NCBI RefSeq assembly: GCF_024808255.1
Contig: NZ_JANTYS010000032.1
Span: 21,367 to 68,201, forward strand
Source of the DNA: Mucilaginibacter dorajii
GTDB lineage: Bacteria; Bacteroidota; Bacteroidia; Sphingobacteriales; Sphingobacteriaceae
Direction: 5' to 3'
DNA length: 46,835 nucleotides
Shown here: positions 41,668 through 46,835 of the stretch, piece by piece
How positions within the stretch are numbered: position 1 is the stretch's first letter
How the letters are laid out: each line of letters begins with the position of its first letter
Position numbers and translations under genes: made by a program
The notes under the pieces: generated by a model
Told to the model about the DNA's origin: nothing
Databases searched by the model: none
What the model saw: only the letters and a program-made list of their open reading frames with translations

Positions 41668-43403
41668 ATTAGCCAATTTTTAAAATGGATAACAACCTGT
41701 GTTCTATTATCCGTCCTTTTTACCGAAAATTCTATTTGCTGCCCGTTAAGTGTCTGGTTCAATAATTTTATCCGCTCTTTGGTTAACTGAAGGCCAAATC
41801 CATTAACGTTATCACTTTCGGTAAACCCTTTGCCATTATCGTTTACGCTCACCACCATGTCGTTATTCAATTTCTCAAACAGTACAATCAGTTGCCCATT
41901 TTCCTGCAGCGCCGATATGCCATGCTTTACCGCGTTCTCTACCAGGGGTTGTAAAAACAAAGCCGGTATTTCAAGGGCGCTGGCATCTATCTGCCCGTCT
42001 ACTTTAATTTGATAATCAAACCCAAACCGCAGCTTTTCAAGCGCTAAATAATTCTCCAGTATCTTGATCTCGGTAAAAATGCTTACAAACTCCTTATCAC
42101 TGGCTTTTAGGGAATCGCGCATTAAATTGCTAAACTCAATTAAATATTTCGACGCGTTCTGCGAGTCGTTTTTGGTGATAAGCCCTTGTATGGAGCTGAG
42201 GGCATTAAACACAAAATGCGGGTTAAACTGCGACCGGATAGATCTGAGCTCGGTTTGCACCAATTGCTTTAAAATACTTTGTTCTTTTAGTTTTTCGGCC
42301 TGCTTTCTTGATCGCCATAGTAATAACAGAAACCCGCCGGCCAATATACCAAGCAAACTTAAGGCAGCCTTAGCCCATACCGTTTGATACCAGGCCGCCT
42401 TTACGGTAAATACATAGGTGCAAATATTATTACGCTGTACGCTGTAACGTATTTTTAGCCGGTACTGGCCGGGCAAGAGGTTTTTGAACCAAACCAAATT
42501 AAAATCAAAATCATTAACCTTCCAGCCCGTACTGTCCTTTCCGTTTACCAGGTTATATTCAATGATATTTTTTGATTTAATAATATCATCTAAATAAAAG
42601 ATCAGGTTGTTTTCGTTGTAGCCAAAGTCTTTTTTTAATTTCAAGGCTTTGTCCTTACTCCAATCGGTTTGATCCGGGTTTTCCAACGGGCTTGTCCACT
42701 GTTTTTTAAAAATGCTTAAAAAATCGGGGAGCTGCGAAAAAGTGAACACACCAACTACCCGGGGCTGCCATTTTACCCAACAAGCTGATACCGAAGTTAT
42801 AATACTATCGGGCATACTGATCCTGCGTACCTGGAAGGTAAGGGCTTTACCGTATGCGGCTTTAAACTGACCTAAATAAGCCGATAACTCATCTATTTTA
42901 TCAGGATCGGCAATTTTAGTCATCAAATAGGCTTTGCAAAATAGCTTTGGCTTCGTCCACGGCAAAACTACTTTTTGCTTATCCTCGATAACCCGAAATT
43001 GATAGTCATCAACATTTTCGGGATTGATGCCGTTAACGGTTATAATTATTCCCGACGAATCAAAAACCGGAATTGCATATTGCCCGCTATAACCGTCAAA
43101 AAGTTGCATATAAGATCGCGATCCACGGGCGCCATATTCCTTTAACCGGGGTATTTTTTGTAAAGCCTGCCGATAGTTTACGGCCAGTTTATTAGAATAA
43201 AAAGCGGCAATTAATACGTTTTTATTTTTGGAGGGGGAGTTCTCGTAGTTAAAAAATGTACTGGAAAAATACTTGCGGATAGAATCGCCATGGCTATCGT
43301 GCTGAATGATCGGATTGATGCTATCCAGGTACATTGCCGGCTTTTGTGCCTGGCAACAGAGCCGAAAAAAACAGAAACACAAGAATATGACAATACCGCG
43401 CAT
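41664..43403 (-). CDS. sensor histidine kinase, LytS-type, with large periplasmic domain
   Basis: This 579-residue kinase has a signal peptide (MRGIVIFLCFCFFRLCCQAQ). A periplasmic region of about 320 residues ends in a Y_Y_Y-like beta-sandwich (NLVWFKNLLPGQYRLKIRYS). A membrane helix lies at about 345-363 (AALSLLGILAGGFLLLLW), then a coiled coil. The His_kinase domain has RSQFNPHFVFNALSSIQGLI with His396. The ATPase domain has IPALFLQPLVENAVKHG and VNDNGKGF. Unlike typical hybrid sensors it has no obvious seven-bladed propeller. It overlaps its response regulator gene by 4 bp. Confidence 0.92.
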   Translation of the reverse strand: MRGIVIFLCFCFFRLCCQAQKPAMYLDSINPIIQHDSHGDSIRKYFSSTFFNYENSPSKNKNVLIAAFYSNKLAVNYRQALQKIPRLKEYGARGSRSYMQLFDGYSGQYAIPVFDSSGIIITVNGINPENVDDYQFRVIEDKQKVVLPWTKPKLFCKAYLMTKIADPDKIDELSAYLGQFKAAYGKALTFQVRRISMPDSIITSVSACWVKWQPRVVGVFTFSQLPDFLSIFKKQWTSPLENPDQTDWSKDKALKLKKDFGYNENNLIFYLDDIIKSKNIIEYNLVNGKDSTGWKVNDFDFNLVWFKNLLPGQYRLKIRYSVQRNNICTYVFTVKAAWYQTVWAKAALSLLGILAGGFLLLLWRSRKQAEKLKEQSILKQLVQTELRSIRSQFNPHFVFNALSSIQGLITKNDSQNASKYLIEFSNLMRDSLKASDKEFVSIFTEIKILENYLALEKLRFGFDYQIKVDGQIDASALEIPALFLQPLVENAVKHGISALQENGQLIVLFEKLNNDMVVSVNDNGKGFTESDNVNGFGLQLTKERIKLLNQTLNGQQIEFSVKRTDNRTQVVIHFKNWLI

Positions 43404-43647
43404 TCGCTCCTTTTATTTAATTGTATACATCAAAGTAAAGGTTTTAAACTCTTGTTAGGATACGCTGATTTGAATCTGGCACGTGTTATTTTGAATCGGG
43501 CAGCATGGATTCTTTTTGCGGCACTTATCAGGGGTAACTTTATTAAATGTATGTGACTACCGCTATTTAAATGAACCTGCTAAAGCGCCAGGATATTTTT
43601 ACGAATTGTTGTATCAACACTGTATTTTAGCCAAAGCAAATTGCTTT

Positions 43648-44028
43648 ATGAAAAAACCGATGCCTTTTGATTTCCTGCTTGACTATTTGCCGGCAAACGT
43701 GATCATCCAACCAGCTGTTGGCATGTACTATGTTTACTTTGAGGGCAAAATTGTATTGATCTTTCGGAAGGTTAGCAAAAACAGCCAGCACAATGGCTTG
43801 TGGATAGCCACAAAGCGGGAAGATCATGCGAGGCTTAAAGCGGAGATCCCGGCTATTACCGATTTTGTTTTTGATGAGGGCGAAACATTTGAGTCGGCCT
43901 GGTTACAGCTCAAGGATGACCACGACGATTTTGAGGAAGCCGCCATCAGCATCTGCGAACTGATTACGCGAAGGGACAAAAGAATAGGTAAAACAACCCC
44001 CAAGGCAGTGCAGCTTACCCGGCAATAA
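43648..44028 (+). CDS. conserved-looking hypothetical protein, 126 residues
   Basis: The ATG at 43648 (MKKPMPFDFLLDYLPANVII) is preferred; the open frame extends 44 codons upstream, but only to a TTG and without sensible sequence. The protein is soluble, alpha/beta, with VGMYYVYFEGKIVLIFRKVS, HNGLWIATKREDHARLK, DDFEEAAISICELITRRDKR and a basic tail. It resembles small TfoX/YjbR-like single-domain proteins in general character, but I cannot confirm this. It is convergent with the ABC permease gene. Function is unknown. Confidence 0.65.
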   Translation: MKKPMPFDFLLDYLPANVIIQPAVGMYYVYFEGKIVLIFRKVSKNSQHNGLWIATKREDHARLKAEIPAITDFVFDEGETFESAWLQLKDDHDDFEEAAISICELITRRDKRIGKTTPKAVQLTRQ

Positions 44029-44174
44029 GGTGGCAAATATCCGATTTCGAATTACTTTATAATACCTGCAAACTGTTTACCTACCAGGTTGGATACACAC
44101 CACAGGCGTGCACCAATGAAGGGAGTGATCACCTAAGTTGTTGCTTTAATAAAATTTATTTTGCCGCCTGTTTA

Positions 44175-46577
44175 TTATTCGCTTCTTAAGCTCCTTACGG
44201 GGTTAGCAATAGCCGCTTTTATTGCCTGAAAACTTACCGTCAATAAGGTAATTATTATTGCCCCGCCCGCTGCTGCTGCAAATATCCACCACGAAATAGT
44301 GGTGCGGTATTCATACTGCTGCAACCATTGATGCAGGAAATAATAAGCTATCGGCATGGCTACCACGCTCGACAGCACCACCAATGCCACAAAATCTTTT
44401 GACAGCATGCTCCATAAATTTGCCACGGATGCGCCAAGTACTTTACGGATGCCCACTTCTTTGGTACGTTGTTCGGCCACAAATGAGGCCAGCCCGAATA
44501 AACCAATGCAGCTGATCAGAATGGCCAGCCCCGCAAAGCAGCCGGCAAGTTTGCCGATACGGTCTTCGGCAGCAAATTTTTTAGCATAGTCAATATCTGC
44601 AAATTTGTAATCAAACGGCATGGTAGGAGCGTATTGTTTGAACACCGCTTCAATTTTGCCCAGGGCATCACTGGTATTGCTGCGCGGGTTTATCCTGATA
44701 TTAACAGTTGCATGATTCCAGGTACCCAAAAAGAAAACGGTTGGAGTAACCGGTTTATACGGCGATTCCATCAGCACATCTTTTATTACGCCCACTATCC
44801 TGAAATTTTTGCCATCGCGCTGAATGGTTTCACCGGTCGGATTTTTCAAACCCATGTATTTTACCGCGGCCTCATTGATCACGTAAGCATTTGAATCGGC
44901 AGCCACCGCAGCGCGCGAAAAATCCCGCCCATCGGTAAATTGCCAGCCTGCGGTGTTGCCAAATTCCGGCGTTACGCCAATGGTGCCGAAATATATTTTA
45001 TCGCCGGCGGTCGGATCTTTGCCCTTCCAGCTAAAACCGCCGTTGTTTGACCATAGCTCGTTTATAGTACCATTGGATTCAGCTGCATTGGCAACCGCGC
45101 CCGTTTTCAGCAGGTCTTCCTTAAATGCGTCGAAGTGTTTGTGGATATCGTCGGTTTGCATATTGATATAAACCAGCCCTTCCCGGCTGTAGCCAACCGG
45201 GCGGCTTTTTGAAAACAATACCTGCCGGTACACGATAATGGTGCCGATAATAAGCGTTATGGACACTGTAAACTGAACAACTACCAAAACCTTGCGCGGA
45301 ATGGCCGCCAAACGCCCGGCTTTAAACGTACCTGCCAGTACTTTAACCGGTTTAAATGATGACAAATACAGGGCCGGGTAACTACCAGCAACCAATCCTG
45401 TAAATAAAGTAAAGCCTATGCAGGCCAGCCAAAACACCGGGTTAGTCCACAAAACAGTGATTTGCTTATCGGCCACCTGGTTAAACCAGGGCAGGGCGAG
45501 TTCAACCAATACCAGCGCGACTGCAAAGGCAGACAGAGAAATCAACAGCGATTCGCTAAAAAACTGGCTGATCAGCTGCGAACGTAAAGAACCTATCGCC
45601 TTGCGGATGCCAACTTCCTTCGCCCTTTTTTCAGACCGGGCGGTGCTTAAATTCATAAAGTTGATGCAGGCCAGCATCAGCACAAAAATACCAATAATGC
45701 CATAAAGCCAAACAAATTGTAGCTGCGGACTGGTAACGCTTACCCCATGATCAAATTTGTTGTAAAGGTGCCATTTGCTCATGGGCTGTAAAAATACCGC
45801 CGGGTTATCTGTTTTTTGCCGCGCCTTATTGATATGGTTAAATTTTTCGTTTTTAATTTTGGCCGATACGCGTTCGAATGATTGATGTGCGGTTATTTGG
45901 GTATAAATAACAATTCCGTTATCGTTCCAGTCCGTCTCGCGGCTGGGGTACCAGCTGCCCGAAGACTTCATCAAATCCCAGGGCGCAATAAACTTAACAT
46001 CGCTGAACTCGGTATTCCCCGGAAAATCCTGGTAAACCCCGGCTACTTTTACAGTCAGTTTATCATTTATCTTTAACAGTTTATCCATGGGGTTGCTGTC
46101 CCCAAACAAAGTTTTAGCCAGTGATCGCGACAATATAACGGAATGTGGGTCGGTTAACGCGGAGCGGCTGCTACCTTGCAGCATCGTTAAGCTAAACATA
46201 TCCGGAGCTTCGGGTTGCATGTACCTGCCTGGTTGAGTAAATTTTTCTTCGCCCGAAGAAATAATATGGTCCTCTGTACGTGTTGATAGCACAGTGGTTT
46301 TGATATCATCCTTAAAGTTGATGCGCAGATCAGTCCCCAAAGGAATAGCCATGGATTTGTTGACGTCCAGTCCGTCAATATCCTTATGCCTGATCATTAC
46401 CTGGCCAATGCTGTCGTAATTTTTAAAGGATTTATTAAAGGAAAGCTCGTCAAAAATCCACAAACCAATTAGCATGGTAACAGCCATACCAATAGCAAGC
46501 CCGCCAATATTAATGGCCGATGAAAATTTGTTTTTAATGAGGTTTCTCCAGGCGATTTTAAAATTGTTTTTTATCAT
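44175..46577 (-). CDS. FtsX-like ABC transporter permease (MacB-type, two FtsX domains)
   Basis: The protein has 800 residues from the ATG at 46575-46577; a TTG five codons upstream is less likely. The N-terminus MIKNNFKIAWRNLIKNKFSS followed by AINIGGLAIGMAV is the hallmark of Bacteroidota tandem-FtsX permeases. A periplasmic MacB_PCD-like domain (about 45-260) is followed by an FtsX domain with ERAKEVGIRKAIGS-like signature (SEKRAKEVGIRKAIGSLRSQ). A second periplasmic domain and a second FtsX domain (EQRTKEVGIRKVLGASVANL) follow. It likely exports or releases lipids, peptides or antibiotics by a mechanotransmission mechanism. No ATPase subunit gene is beside it within the window. Confidence 0.93.
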   Translation of the reverse strand: MIKNNFKIAWRNLIKNKFSSAINIGGLAIGMAVTMLIGLWIFDELSFNKSFKNYDSIGQVMIRHKDIDGLDVNKSMAIPLGTDLRINFKDDIKTTVLSTRTEDHIISSGEEKFTQPGRYMQPEAPDMFSLTMLQGSSRSALTDPHSVILSRSLAKTLFGDSNPMDKLLKINDKLTVKVAGVYQDFPGNTEFSDVKFIAPWDLMKSSGSWYPSRETDWNDNGIVIYTQITAHQSFERVSAKIKNEKFNHINKARQKTDNPAVFLQPMSKWHLYNKFDHGVSVTSPQLQFVWLYGIIGIFVLMLACINFMNLSTARSEKRAKEVGIRKAIGSLRSQLISQFFSESLLISLSAFAVALVLVELALPWFNQVADKQITVLWTNPVFWLACIGFTLFTGLVAGSYPALYLSSFKPVKVLAGTFKAGRLAAIPRKVLVVVQFTVSITLIIGTIIVYRQVLFSKSRPVGYSREGLVYINMQTDDIHKHFDAFKEDLLKTGAVANAAESNGTINELWSNNGGFSWKGKDPTAGDKIYFGTIGVTPEFGNTAGWQFTDGRDFSRAAVAADSNAYVINEAAVKYMGLKNPTGETIQRDGKNFRIVGVIKDVLMESPYKPVTPTVFFLGTWNHATVNIRINPRSNTSDALGKIEAVFKQYAPTMPFDYKFADIDYAKKFAAEDRIGKLAGCFAGLAILISCIGLFGLASFVAEQRTKEVGIRKVLGASVANLWSMLSKDFVALVVLSSVVAMPIAYYFLHQWLQQYEYRTTISWWIFAAAAGGAIIITLLTVSFQAIKAAIANPVRSLRSE

Positions 46578-46604
46578 GGCTGTAATGATCAAGATTAATA
46601 TCTG

Positions 46605-46620
46605 TACGAATCAATTCGTA
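46605..46620. promoter_or_regulatory. inverted repeat upstream of the ABC permease gene
   Basis: TACGAAT-CA-ATTCGTA is a perfect 7-bp inverted repeat 28 bp before the ATG at 46577. It could be an operator or a leader hairpin. No matching TAnnTTTG box was found in the remaining upstream sequence to the window end. Confidence 0.4.
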
Positions 46621-46835
46621 TAAAATCTATTCCATTTACTTAATATACTAACTATCAGAATTTTAATAATAAAACAACAAATCATCACTGTATCAAAACC
46701 GCACACGCTATGTTCAGTAACGCACCATATTTTCCTTTGGCTGACCCGTCCGGAAATAGCTATACAGATTTGTGAGTAAATCCTGTAAATACTATACAAG
46801 GTATTCTGTTAGTCCTAAGATGAACTATACAGGTC

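Noticed and set aside
43516..43647. Longer N-terminus for the hypothetical protein at 43648
   Set aside because: The frame opens only at TTG and the added residues look noncoding; the ATG at 43648 gives a sensible protein start.

Overview
The window looks like a chromosomal segment from a Bacteroidota bacterium of the Sphingobacteriaceae, most like Mucilaginibacter or Pedobacter. This is inferred from protein families (LytTR/LytS pairs, DUF1684, DUF2911, DUF4397, a TlpA-like thioredoxin, 800-residue FtsX-type permeases, many AraC regulators), A-rich leaders, a textbook Bacteroidota promoter (TTTG-N19-TAnnTTTG at 29107-29137) and mirrored dispersed repeats between genes. No rRNA, tRNA, CRISPR array, phage or transposase gene was seen.

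Layout. 1-1545: a small membrane protein whose 3' end is duplicated in frame, and a DUF1684 protein. 1546-2759: a gene-free tract of palindromic repeats. 2760-4668: a leftward cluster of five small exported proteins sharing a [KR][KRS]DL[GA]xAD signature. Four are 47-56 residues and end exactly on it. The fifth carries 21 identical copies of a 15-residue unit. Divergent from this cluster (5235-6677) is a membrane-anchored TPR protein with a histidine-kinase-like DHp segment but no ATPase domain. 6770-10087: a hypothetical protein, an XRE regulator and a UvrD/PcrA helicase with a TTG start. 10866-17505: a YfhO membrane protein, an M20 dipeptidase and a GH2 glycosidase. 17639-21535: an AraC regulator, cyanase, a DUF1348/NTF2-like protein, then divergently an SDR and an AraC regulator. 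21660-24281: a membrane protein with a patatin-like phospholipase, and a 41-residue microgene with its own terminator. 24543-27802: a molybdenum hydroxylase operon (2Fe-2S subunit, diheme cytochrome c, molybdopterin subunit). 28266-31087: a membrane-anchored hypothetical protein, then a GntR/FadR regulator and a fosmidomycin-resistance-like MFS exporter whose promoters share an operator-like 11-mer. 31309-35330: SDR, AraC, DUF2911 and outer-membrane barrel genes. 35801-43403: two LytS/LytTR two-component systems, with DUF2141 and DUF4397 exported proteins divergent from the first and a TlpA-like thioredoxin following the second. 43648-46577: a hypothetical protein and an FtsX-like ABC permease.

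The most unusual part is 2760-6677. A family of exported peptides with one conserved C-terminal signature, including a pheromone-precursor-like 21-copy concatemer, lies next to a TPR receptor-like membrane protein. A peptide signalling or secreted-peptide system is a reasonable hypothesis, but it is inference: no maturation enzyme lies alongside and no homologues could be searched.
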